Assembly: GCF_028372415.1 (NCBI RefSeq)
Contig: NC_092875.1
Span: 56,904,919 to 56,968,918 of the forward strand
DNA: 64,000 nt
DNA from: Notamacropus eugenii
Lineage: Eukaryota; Chordata; Mammalia; Diprotodontia; Macropodidae
Direction: 5' to 3'
Part shown: positions 21,318 through 31,149 of the stretch, piece by piece
Layout of the letters: each line of letters opens with the position of its first letter
How positions within the stretch are numbered: position 1 is the stretch's first letter
The notes under the pieces: generated by a model
Database searches by the model: none
Told to the model about the DNA's origin: nothing
What the model saw: only the letters and a program-made list of their open reading frames with translations
Program-made: the position numbers and the translations under genes

Positions 21318-21965
21318 ATGTCCTGGAGGAATCTCAAACTCAGTAGACCCAAAACAGAACTCTTTGTCCTTTTGCAAAAATCCTCCCTTCTTCTGGACGT
21401 TCTCTATTACATTCAAGGGCACCACTGTCCCTGCTATCCACCCAGCGTCCCACCCTTAATGTCACCCTCCACTCCTCACTTTCAACCCCCAAATTCAATT
21501 CATCTCCTCACATTATTTCTAGCCTAAAGATACTCCTCACTCTCCACTCATACAGCTAGTTCAGGTCCTCATCACCTCTCACTTGGACTGTTGCAATGGG
21601 CTTATAAGACTTGCCTCAAGTCTCTCCCCTTTCCATTCTGTCCTCCACACTGCTGCCAAAATGGTTTTCCTAAAGTGCAAGTCTGATCATGTCACCCAAC
21701 TACTCATTAAATTCCAGTGGCTCCCTATTACCTCCAAGGTCCTCTGACATTTAAAACTCTTCACAACTTGGCCCCTTGCTACCATTCCAGTCTTCTTATA
21801 CTTTACTTCTCTCTGTACACTCTATCATTCAGCTACACTGGCCTATTAGATGTTTCTCAGACATGGCAATTCCTGACTGCATCTTTTCACTAGCTGTCCC
21901 CCATTCCTATTCTTTCCCTTATCCCCTCTAATTGTTCCTTACCTCCTTCAAGACCCAGCTTAAAT
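21318..21965 (+). repeat. L2 LINE (ORF C-terminus and 3' region)
   Basis: CTCACTTGGACTGTTGCAAT, AAGTCTGATCATGTCACCCA, TCCAGTGGCTCCCTATTACC and CTCCTTCAAGACCCAGC follow in L2 order on the plus strand. Confidence 0.8.
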
Positions 21966-22044
21966 TCAAGTGAAGGCAACGAGCAACAAGCATTGATTAA
22001 GAGCTTATTATATGCCAGGCACTGTGCTGAGCACTGGGATTACA

Positions 22045-22738
22045 GGGCATAGTTGGTTGGTTAGTTGGTTGTTGTCGTTCATTCTAGAAGAGGACCAAAA
22101 TGACATCACCGTGATAAAGTGAAGTTTCAATGTGTACGACTGTGACTGATCAGACCAATACAAGCTTGGAATTCTCCACCACTGATTGGGCACAGATAAT
22201 TCATGTGAACATTTGGGGTGGTTACTCCAGATTTGTGTACCCAATGTTTCCTTTGTGCTGTTTCAATTCTGCTTTGCTCACAGAGCACAGCACCTTTTCT
22301 GATGTGGGTACGCCATGCTGAGTGGTCCTGTGCCAATCTCTCCCATGTCACACAATCAAATCCAAAGTTCTTGAGAGAGACCTTGAGAGTGTCCTTGCAT
22401 CACTTCTTCTGACCACCATGTGATTATCTGCCCAATGCAAGTTCTCCATAAAATAGTATTTTGGCAAGCATACATTTTGCATTCAAACAATGTGGCCAGC
22501 CCATCAGAGTTGCACTCTGTGAAGCATAGTTTGAATGCTTGGCAGTTTAGTGCAAGCAAGGACCTCAGTGCCTGGTACCTTATCCTGCCAGGTGATCTTC
22601 AGAATCTTCCTAAGAGAGTTCAAATGGAAGCAGTTAAGTTTCTTGGCATGGTGCTGATAGACTGTCCATGTTTTGCAGGCATACAACAAGGAGGTCAGCA
22701 CAAAGGCTCTGAAGACCTTCAATTTGGTAGTCAATCTA
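22045..22738 (-). repeat. Non-LTR LINE with C-terminal zinc finger, 3' part (copy 1)
   Basis: Minus-strand frames read TKLKVFRAFVLTSLLYACKT, then RIETAQRKHW and GEFQACIGLISHSRTH. This is the C-terminal region and zinc-finger end of a widespread non-L1 LINE family. The 3' end lacks poly(A) and instead has an (ACCA)n-like tail (TTGGTTGGTTAGTTGGTTG on plus). The clade is not assignable by eye. It is frameshifted and defective. Confidence 0.7.
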
Positions 22739-23490
22739 TAGTCTTATTTTTTTTTTCTCCTTTTTTGCACATTTCCCCACCTAGTTACTTGACTTTTGAG
22801 ACCTTTGTCAATTGGAGGATATACTCTAGAGACCTGTAAGTTCTCAGTTCCTCCAAGGTGGCACAATCAAGGGAGAGGAGTTTACTCCTGTCCTGGTCTG
22901 TGCTCTGGTCTGGGAGCAGCCAAGCTTGTCTGCCCAGGATCTGCAAGTAGGATTCTTTCTCTGGAGCCTGCACCAGTTCTACCAAGCCAGCACTCCTCCT
23001 CAACCAAGGACTGCCACTCAGAAGTGAGACCCAGAATGGCTGCTAGATTCCCTCAGGGTCTTTAGGCTGAGGGCTCCAAAAATGGAGGCTGCGGTATTGA
23101 CTGTCACTGCCCTGGAGCTGGAGTTAGGGCAGATCCTGCTCCCTTCTCACCCAGGTGAAAGAGTTTTCTCAATGACCATTGAAGCTATCTTTGGTGTTTG
23201 TGGGTTAGGAAATCTGGGAACTGCAGCTGCTACCCATGATTCCACACCTTGAAGCTGTTTCAGTCTTGTCCCTGGCACACCACATGGCCAAGGCTGTGCT
23301 GTGCTCCACTCTCAGCTCAGTGTGATAGAACTTTCCAGTAGGCCTTCCAGGCTGTCTTGGGCTAGAAATCTCTTTCATTCTGTCATTTTGTGACTTCTGT
23401 TGCTCTAGAATTTGTTTAGAGTCATTTTGACAGGTATTTTATGGGCTACAGGGGGAAAGCTAGAGCAGGTCTGCCCTTCTACTACCTTTC
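22739..23490 (-). repeat. Probable L1 5' UTR fragment inserted in the LINE
   Basis: Read on the minus strand, the block starts near GGTAGTAGAAGGGCAGACC, continues TGTAGCCCATAAAATACCTG, and ends CAAAAGTCAAGTAACTAGG followed by an A run. This resembles the marsupial L1 5' UTR up to the ORF1 start. It sits between two pieces of the zinc-finger LINE. Confidence 0.5.
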
Positions 23491-23603
23491 AAATGGAGTT
23501 CTCTCTCCTCATTGTGAGGTGAAGGATGATTCTCTGGCCATGCATGTGTCAATCTTATTGTCAATGTGTACATCCCTAGAAAGTACACTACCAAGGTAAA
23601 TGA
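23491..23603 (-). repeat. Zinc-finger LINE, middle piece
   Basis: The minus strand reads FIYLGSVLSRDVHIDNKID, the segment that normally follows the reverse transcriptase and precedes TKLKV in this family. It abuts the oppositely oriented piece at about 23604. Confidence 0.65.
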
Positions 23604-24050
23604 ATGGAAGTTGGCCACATTCTGAATAGTGGACAATACTATCATGCCTTTCTAGTCACCAATGGAGTGAAACAGGGCTGTGTGCTTGCTCCCATGCTTT
23701 TTAGCATGATATTTTCAATCATGTTGTCAAATGCTTTCAATGAGAATGAACAAGGCATCAAGGTCCACTACTGTAATGATGGTAAGTTCTTCAATTTGAA
23801 AAGGTTACAAGACAAGACCAAAGTGGAGGGAGTGTTGATGCATAATTTTCTGTTTGCAGACGATCATGCACTCAATGCAGCCTCTGAAGCTGAGAAGCAA
23901 CAAAGTACGGATCAATTCTCTGCTGCCTGTGCTGATTTTGGCCTAACAATTAACACCAAGAAAACATAGGTGCTCCATCAGCCACCACCACACCATCCAT
24001 ACGTGAAACCATCGTTTACAACAGGGCATGGTACTGAAGTCCAGAAAATG
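23604..24050 (+). repeat. Zinc-finger LINE reverse transcriptase, inverted piece
   Basis: The plus-strand frame has TNGVKQGCVLAPMLFSMIFS, an FADDHALN catalytic box and DFGLTINTKKT, followed by CATCAGCCACCACCACACC (HQPPPHH). This is a reverse-transcriptase core inverted relative to the 3' part of the same LINE. Confidence 0.75.
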
Positions 24051-24242
24051 AGAAGAACGCCAGGAGGAAAATGAAGATTGGCAGGCCTCAGGCACTTCCC
24101 AGGGAAAGCCCAGATAGGCAGGAGCAGGAGGAACAGGATAGGAATAGACTTCCCTTTTTTCCAGCTATGCTTCCACAAAATAATAACCTACATAGACTGA
24201 GATTAGCACCTTAATTTATACTCTTAATTTACAGCACCATAA

Positions 24243-24694
24243 TGTTGAAGAAAGAGATGGGAGAGCTGGTTCAAAATGTGAATGAATTCACTTAGACCTT
24301 CTCTGTAGCCACTGAGAGCTTTATTGACACAAAAACAGCAGGCCTGAGATTTAGCAAGGAGCTAAACAAAGGCAATGATATAGGAAAAGGACCAAACTTA
24401 TATAGGATTTTAGGGTTTCCTTATAGGGGGTTGGAGATCTAGGGTAAGTCTTGCAAGATAAAGACTCAGAATGAGGACTGTGAATGACACAAGATAAGGG
24501 AGATAAGGAAATCCCATTCCCCAGGATGAGGGAGGTGGGGGGTGGGGACAAGGAATTTTATGGTCCAGCATAAGGAGAAGTTTGGTCATAAGGCCAGACT
24601 TTAGGGTGCCTTCAGGTTAGAAAATAAACCAGGGTTTTCACAAAATCAATCCTTAATATTATTTTTAACTCTTAGGGCACTGTTTGTATCCACA
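24243..24694 (-). mobile_element. Solo LTR (endogenous retrovirus fossil)
   Basis: On the minus strand a U3-like region leads to a TATA-like CCTATATAAG, then AATAAA about 80-100 bp later and a short U5-like tail. No internal retroviral genes flank it. The ends are approximate and the family is uncertain (possibly ERV1-like). Confidence 0.5.
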
Positions 24695-24699
24695 TCAGT

Positions 24700-25125
24700 G
24701 GGATAATCAGCTACAAAAATGATGGACAGAAAACCCTAGGGGAGGAGGAGCATGATGGAAAGGTTGGCTAGCACAGTTCATTGGAAATATGATGGCCAGT
24801 GCTAAACACTTCTGACTTCAAGGGCAGCAAATAGCTCTTTCAGTTTAGCCATCAGAGAAGGAGCAGCTAACACAGCAGTTTTCTCAGAGTCTGTGTTCCA
24901 AGTAAGGAAGAATGTCACTGGGGGACATTCTCACCAAATGAAGTCTTTTCAACTCTTCAGTGCCTCACCTCTTGGCAACCAGGTCAGCTACAACATTCCT
25001 GACCTATAGTGGGCACTTAATTAATCCCTTTTGACTTGACCTGAATGTCCTTGGCAGTAGTAATCAGCTGCAGGCAAGAACCAGGGCCAATCTAGGCACC
25101 TTCTATAATGGAGCATGTGTCTATA
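24700..25125. other. Unassigned interspersed sequence
   Basis: No gene, exon or repeat family is recognised here, apart from a possible short L2 tail near 24980-25035. Confidence 0.4.
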
Positions 25126-25129
25126 CCTA

Positions 25130-25560
25130 CCCAACACTGCCTTCTCCTCTGTCTTTCTTACAGCTTCTTTCTCCACAATCCAAGAAATGTTCCCCCACCT
25201 CTCACAGTCTCCTGTTCCAAAACATCTATTGCTGATGTATTTGAGTCAATTGTGTACCACAAAACCACTACTCCCAGATTAGATTCCACTTCCTCTAGGA
25301 ATCTTTACTTGATCCCACTAGTTGAGGGAGACCTCCTCAGACCTCAGATAACATGTAGCTTTGTAATTTCCTAGTACATTTTAAAGTGCCCGATACCACA
25401 CAATATCTATATTAGTATCTTATTTCCTTAATAGACTCTCAGGTCCATCCATGAGATCAAGGATCATGTTTCATTCAAACTGGTTATCTCCCCCGATCTG
25501 AGTACAATGTTCTGCACATAGAGATCACTTTCTAAAGTACTGGTCGAAGTGAAATAAATG
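25130..25560 (+). repeat. L2-like LINE 3' region
   Basis: TGATCCCACTAGTTGAGGGA, GTAATTTCCTAGTACATTTT and ATAGACTCTCAGGTCCATCC are degenerate L2 3' text on plus, ending GAAATAAATGGAAC. Confidence 0.5.
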
Positions 25561-25892
25561 GAACTAAATTAAAAAGGAGGAATTAGGTGGACCACTAGCA
25601 TCAAGGCTGCCTCCTCTATGCACCCTACCTTCTTGTAGCACGTCAAAGGCCCTGCCCTTTCTCAACCTGCTTCACTAACCCAGTATAGATTCCATGCCTT
25701 CATAGTCTGATTTTCTCTATATCTGGACCTTATCCAGACTTCTCATTTTACAGGTAACCACAGGATGGCTGGCTTATCACCACCCTGGTCCTATGAAATA
25801 AGAAGGATAAAGTCCATCTGTCTCATCTGGACCATTGGGGACCCCATCCATGCTTTACCATATGCTTTGCAGTTGAATCCTCCTATAGGTAT

Positions 25893-26085
25893 TATTGTTT
25901 CATCTATGGTCCTCAAAGAAGACCGTGACATCAGAGAGGTGATGCCATGATGTGCAGGTGAATTGGATTTAAGTGAGGCAGGGCTGTGCAAAGTCACCAG
26001 CCTCACTCTCTCCTCCGGAGTCATCTGGGCCCAGTGGCCAGATATACATCAGGACAACTGAAGATGGGCCTGGATCCCCAAATCA
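25893..26085 (-). repeat. SINE 'B' sharing a tail with the zinc-finger LINE, copy 1
   Basis: The reverse complement carries GATGTCACGGTCTTCTTTGA at its 3' end and CCTCACTTAAATCCAATTC in its body. It matches the plus-strand copy at 53040-53245. The 3' tail resembles the tail of the LINE at 22.05 and 42.2 kb. Confidence 0.65.
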
Positions 26086-26089
26086 GAAG

Positions 26090-26195
26090 GCAAGACCTTT
26101 GGCAAAAAGGACTGTCTTTTTTTCATCTGTAACCACAGTGCTTAGCATATTTCCTGACCCATTGTAAGCACTCAATAAATGCTTTTCTATTCCAT
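26090..26195 (+). repeat. L2 LINE 3' end
   Basis: AACCACAGTGCTTAGCATAT and ATTGTAAGCACTCAATAAAT match the terminal L2 pattern. Confidence 0.65.
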
Positions 26196-26334
26196 TCATC
26201 AGGCAGCAGGCAAGTCCCACTCTTACCCTGTCAACTCTACCCTACTAGCTAAGAGCTGAGTATACAAAAACCAAAGTGAAGTAGCCCCTGCCCGCCAGGA
26301 ACTTAGAAGTATATACAGGATAGATACATGATAA

Positions 26335-26625
26335 GTATAATAATAGTAGCTGATACTTTGTGGTTTGCAAAGAACTTCACACTTTATCCCGTTTGATCCT
26401 CACAACAATTCAGGAAGATGCTATTATGATGGCCCTGGCACATGGTAATTGGCTTAATAAATATTTGTTGATTTATCTCCATTTTACAGATAGGAAAACT
26501 AATACTGAGAGAGGTTGTGACCTACCAGGCTCACACAGTTAGTAAGTGTCTGAAATAGGATTTGAATTCAGGTCTTCCTGATCCAAGTCTGGAACTCTAC
26601 ACATGGTTCTATCTAGCTCCCCAGG
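26335..26625 (-). repeat. CORE-SINE with small insertion
   Basis: GTGGTTTGCAAAGAACTTCA, TTGATCCTCACAACAATTC, then ATTTTACAGATAGGAAAAC and CACACAGTTAGTAAGTGTCT. About 50 bp with an L2-like terminus (AATTGGCTTAATAAATATTT) interrupt it. Confidence 0.75.
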
Positions 26626-26639
26626 ACTGAATGTGTATG

Positions 26640-27280
26640 CACAAAGCAGCCCTCTGGGTTCTGGCCAATCCCAAGTGTTAGCTCATCACTTCAATGCTCT
26701 GGAATTAATAAAGCCCAGTTCTTCCAGCCATGTGTGACTTTGAGATGCTAAAGCATCCTACCCCATTGACTGCTGAGCAGGAAGAACCAATGATTCAACG
26801 AATCTTTAAAAAGATAGTGACTCTAGTCCTACTGTTCTTCCTTGGACTTTCCATGTGACATGTAGCTCCTCAACAACCCTCTGCCCCATCTCAGAATGTC
26901 AGCTGTGAGAACACAGCAGCGAATCCTTCCTAAGCCTAATCATGGGTTTTGGAGAGCCTCCTCTGTCTTTGCACTTTTCTGATCTTAGACAAATAAATAT
27001 CAATCTTGAGATGGATGCATCCATGTTTAGAGGTCATCTTAAGAAGAAAGCTCTTTTTGCTGAAAGATCACTTCAACCCTGGAACTCACAACTCTGAACT
27101 ACTGTTTGACCCTAGGGCCTCTCCTTCTGATTGGAGGGTAGAAGGTTGTTCTTAAAATATCCATGTAAGAACGGTACCCAGGACAGTCAGCTTGTCATTT
27201 CCCATCAGGCTACAGAGTCCTCTGGATTTCTCCATCATGCCCCAAGCCAAGCATCTTTCCCCCATCTCCTTCCTTTTCAG
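26640..27280. other. Unassigned sequence
   Basis: No gene or repeat is recognised. The base composition is ordinary. Confidence 0.4.
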
Positions 27281-27284
27281 TTTC

Positions 27285-27405
27285 CATCAGAATGTAAGTT
27301 CCTTGAGGCCAGGAATTTTCCTTTTTGCTTATATTTGTGTTCCCAGGGCTCAGCACAGTGCCTGGCATATAGTAATCACTTGAAAAATGCTTGTTGGCTC
27401 ACTGG
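27285..27405 (+). repeat. L2 LINE 3' end
   Basis: AGAATGTAAGTTCCTTGAGG, CAGGGCTCAGCACAGTGCC and ATATAGTAATCACTTG are clear L2 3' end text. Confidence 0.8.
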
Positions 27406-27409
27406 CTGA

Positions 27410-28070
27410 TTGGCCTTGTGAGTTTGAGAGGTTCTTTGGTGATCCTAAATCCTTTGGTCAGAGCTGACTGGTGGCAATTACTCCAACTGGAGAAGTCAAC
27501 CAACAAAAGGATGAGCCCAAGCCCTGGCCCAGCTTGCTAGAAGACATCTACTGTGAAAGGGATAGTACAGAGCCAAGGTTAAATTTAAAATGCCAACTCA
27601 GCAGTTCCACAAAATGCCTTATGCTTAGATGAGGTTTAAGGATCAACCTACCAAGAGAATTTATATGTTATTATCACTTTTTGAACTATTGTCACTTTTT
27701 GAATATTTTGTTTAGTGTTTCATTTGTATGTAGGAAATAAATATCTATCCCATGCTTGATTCATATTGTTCAGTGAGTAACTTTCTACTCCTTTCAGGGA
27801 GACTTTGGACAGGAGGTAAAATGTAACAGTTAAGTAAATCAGCCCTAGAGCACTAGGGTTGAACTGGGGTGGGAGGGTGAGGGTGGCAAAAACCTGAAGA
27901 GTATAAGAAAAGATAGTCTCTCATTAGAGACCAAACTCCCCTAAGACTGAACCTGGTCTGGACCAAGTAGGGAGATCAGAGCCAAGAAAAGTCTCTAGTA
28001 AGGAAGGCTGTAGGCGCAATGCACCCCAGTCCCCTGGACCCAGCAGGAAGTTCTTAATGTTTAATAAGGT
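27410..28070. other. Unassigned sequence
   Basis: No coding exon or repeat is recognised with confidence. Confidence 0.4.
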
Positions 28071-28074
28071 AGTT

Positions 28075-28440
28075 CTGAAAAGGGGTGCAATAGCTACAGG
28101 ATCTGGAAACGACTTCAAGAAGAAGATGTGACTTGAGCCAAGTGTTGAAGGAAACCAGAGATTACTGGTTTAAAGGCACAGGAGTGAATGGAATGCCATG
28201 CATGGTGCGACAGCTAGCAGACCTGTTTGCTTTCAGTGATAAGTGGGGGAGTAGTATTTATAATGTATATATATTTATAATGTATATATATTTTAATATA
28301 TATAAATATATATATATATATATTTTTTTTTTATATAAGAGATCCAGATTGTAGAGAGCCACAAAGGCCAGGCAAAGGATTTTGTATTTTATCTGAAGGC
28401 AATTGGGAGCCATTGAAGATCTATAATTTAGGAATATGTC
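28075..28440 (+). repeat. Old interspersed repeat with AT microsatellite
   Basis: GTGACTTGAGCCAAGTGTTG and ATTGGGAGCCATTGAAGATC belong to an ancient mammalian repeat also seen at 30.8, 34.1, 39.8, 43.2, 48.9 and 57.9 kb. An AT-rich microsatellite (28258-28336) splits it. Confidence 0.5.
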
Positions 28441-28622
28441 CAATATGTACTTAAAAAGAACTTCCTTCTACAACATCACCAGTAAGGATAACATTCTGTT
28501 CCTGAGTCCACCTGCTACTTCAACAAAACCAAACTGGCTTCTCAAGTGTGAGGTCAAGCCAAGTAGGATCTTTTGCTGTTTTTGTTTTAGTATAATCAAG
28601 AAGTATAATGTCTCTATTTGAA

Positions 28623-29136
28623 TGTGATTAAAAAAGATCTTCCCCACCCATTGATGGACGTACCCATTGAGGGAAGCTTGATGAAGGGAGTTGTTTTGTA
28701 GGAAGGTCCCAAGAAACTTTTGTTTTTTCTGTTGAGGCACTGAGTCAGAAGATCATGCCCTCTGGCTCTGAAAAGTGTATAAATACTCTGAGGGTAGGTT
28801 TTACTTTGGAGCTTAGTTTTGGAAGAAGCTTTGTGTGCCAGATGAGACTCCTGGAAGCTGCTAAGGAGCCCTCCAGCTTTGAAAACGCAGATGTTGGTGC
28901 TTCCCTCTCTGGTAAAAAAAAAAAAAAAGTATATATGTTAACAGTCAGACAGTTTGGAAACCCTGTCTGTTGATTTTTTATTTCTCTGAAATTTTGATTT
29001 TGATTTTTTTTTCTGATACCTGTGCTTGATTAAAGTGATTATTAACCCCTCAAAAGTTGGCCTTCCTTTTAGACAGACACATCAAAGAACCTGTGGTTGC
29101 AGGCCCCCTGTATATGTTGGGATGCTTACTGTTACA
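28623..29136 (+). mobile_element. Solo LTR, copy 1 (endogenous retrovirus fossil)
   Basis: It starts TGTG and ends GTTACA. A TATA-like TGTATAAATACTC lies downstream of ATGCCCTCTGGCTCTGAAAA. It is the same family as the minus-strand LTR at 35668-36222, sharing GTGCCAGATGAGACTC and the CCCCTCAAAAG block. No internal genes are present. Confidence 0.75.
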
Positions 29137-29224
29137 TTAAGTTAGCAATTAAAACTCTTCACAACTTTGTCAAAGTCAAGTACAGATTGAATTGGATCAA
29201 CTCTGAAGTCCCACCCAACTCTTT

Positions 29225-29356
29225 TTAGTTGTTATTTTTGAAGCAATGGGAGTTAGTGACTTGCCCAGGGTCAAACAGCTAGTTAAGTGTCTGAGGTCAG
29301 ATTTGAACTCAGGTCCTCCTGACTCCAGGTCTGGTGTTCTGTCCTAGCTGCCCCCA
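29225..29356 (-). repeat. tRNA-type SINE fragment
   Basis: GTGACTTGCCCAGGGTCAAA, TTTGAACTCAGGTCCTCCTG and a head end near CCTAGCTGCCCC, minus orientation. Confidence 0.8.
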
Positions 29357-29636
29357 TCCAACTCTTAAATGCTTTGATTTGATTACTTCAGATCTTTTAC
29401 AAAAACCTAAGTAGGACAATGAGTTTCCTATGCATCCACATCAGTCCCTTTAGATGGCACCCTTTCCTTTTCCTCAATGGATTTGTGCTGCCTATGGTTT
29501 TAGAATTTCATTCGTAAGAGCTTCCAAACCCTCTTGGGATGGCTTCTCCTCTAGTCAAGGATGTCATACCAGAAAAGTCAAATTCCTCTTCCACATGACA
29601 GCCCTTCAAATACTTGAAGACAGATATAATGCCTTA

Positions 29637-29897
29637 GGGTAGCTAGGTGGCATGGTGGATAGAGCACTGGGCCTGGGGTCAGGAAAATTCATCTTCCTGA
29701 GTTCAAATGTAGCCTCAAACACTTACTAGATGTGCAACCCTGGTCAAGCCACTTCACACTGTTTGCCTTGTTTTCCTCGTCTATAAAATGAGCTGGAAAA
29801 GAAAATGGCTAATCACTCCAGTATCTTTACCAAGAAAACCCCAAATGGGGTCATGAAGAGTTGGACCATTCCAAGATATGAATGAACAACAAAAATC
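29637..29897 (+). repeat. tRNA-type SINE, near full length
   Basis: TAGCTAGGTGGCATGGTGG head, CATCTTCCTGAGTTCAAATG box B, ATAAAATGAGCTGG, CCCCAAATGGGGTCATGAAG and an ACAACAAAAA tail. Confidence 0.9.
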
Positions 29898-30064
29898 ACA
29901 TCCTTTCCCCTTTTCCCAAGTCTTGTCCTTTCACTGTCTTGGTCATCCTTCTCTAGATGTGTTCAAGCTTGTCAATGTTCTTCCTGAAATGAGAACCCCA
30001 GACATGAACACAATCATCTGGATAGGAGGGTCTTAGTGAGGCAAAGGATAGACACAATGAGATG

Positions 30065-30775
30065 TGTCAGGAGGTACTGAACTTAAAAAGACCTGCATCT
30101 AAATCCAACCTCTGACACTAACCAGTAATATGACAGTAGGCAAATCATTTTCTGATTCTCAGTTTTCTCATCTCTAAAGTAGTAACAGTAATATCTATGG
30201 TACTTACCTCACAAGGCTGCTGTGAGTCACACAGTTGGCCAGTTGGTCCATAAGCATTTATTATGTGCCTACCATGTTCTAGACACTGAACTAAGCACTG
30301 AGGAACCTCTTCTTCTTCTACTACTATGACGACCATCACCACCACCACCACCACCACTACTTCTACTACTACTACCACCACTACTACTGTGACTATTCCT
30401 ACTACCATGACATGATTATGGCTACTTTTACTACTATTACTAATAATCATAATCACTAGTCTTTATATAAAGCTTCAAGGTTTGTGAAGTACATTACAAA
30501 TATTATCTCATTTAATTTTCACAAAAAGGTGCTATTATTACCCCCATTTTATTGTTGGTGGTATTCCTTCATTCAGTTATGTCTTACTCTTCATGACTCC
30601 ATAGACTATAACGTCCATGGGTTTTTCTTGGCAAAGATACTAGAGTCCTCTTTGAGAATAAAAGACAACAACCTAATGGAGTGGTTTGTCATTTTCTTCT
30701 CCAATCCCTATTTTCAAAAGAGGAAACTGAGGCAGACAGAGGTCAAGTGACTTGCCTTGTAAGTGTCTGTGGCAA
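30065..30775. repeat. Stacked MIR/SINE block with triplet repeat
   Basis: A plus-strand MIR (30065-30230) is followed by an old-repeat piece (30240-30300) and an imperfect ACC/ACT triplet tract (30316-30400). A minus-strand MIR (30440-30552) and a reverse long-arm SINE (30553-30775) come next, the last with a 30-bp extra segment and GGAAACTGAGGCAGACAG. Confidence 0.7.
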
Positions 30776-31140
30776 AAATAGTGCCTACCCTCAAGGAGTT
30801 CACTATCTAATGGGGGAGATGATATGAAAACAATTATGCACAAACAAAAGATATACAGGCTAAATGGGAGATTTATCTCAGAGGGACAGCACTAATATTA
30901 AGGAAAACAAGGAAAGGCTCCTTAGAGAAAGTGGGATTTTAGCTGGGACTTGAAGGAAGTCAGGAGATAGAAATGAGAAGGGAGAGCATTATTGGTCTGG
31001 GGGATAGTTAGCAAAAATGCACTCAGGAGTTGGAGTATTGTTCAAGGAATAGCAAAGAAACCAGTGGTACTAGATGGTGGAGGACATCATAGGAGATGCC
31101 ATATAGAGAGAGCTTCATAAATCTTAAAGCATAATTTCAA
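30776..31140 (+). repeat. Old interspersed repeat (ancient LINE-like)
   Basis: CCCTCAAGGAGTTCACTATC, GGATTTTAGCTGGGACTTGA and AGAGCATTATTGGTCTGGGG follow the order of this ancient repeat. Its family name is uncertain to me. Confidence 0.5.
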
Positions 31141-31149
31141 CGTCACCTA

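Noticed and set aside
23604-23969. 121-codon frame with reverse-transcriptase motifs as a host gene
   Set aside because: It is a fragment of a non-LTR LINE, inverted and truncated, not a host gene.
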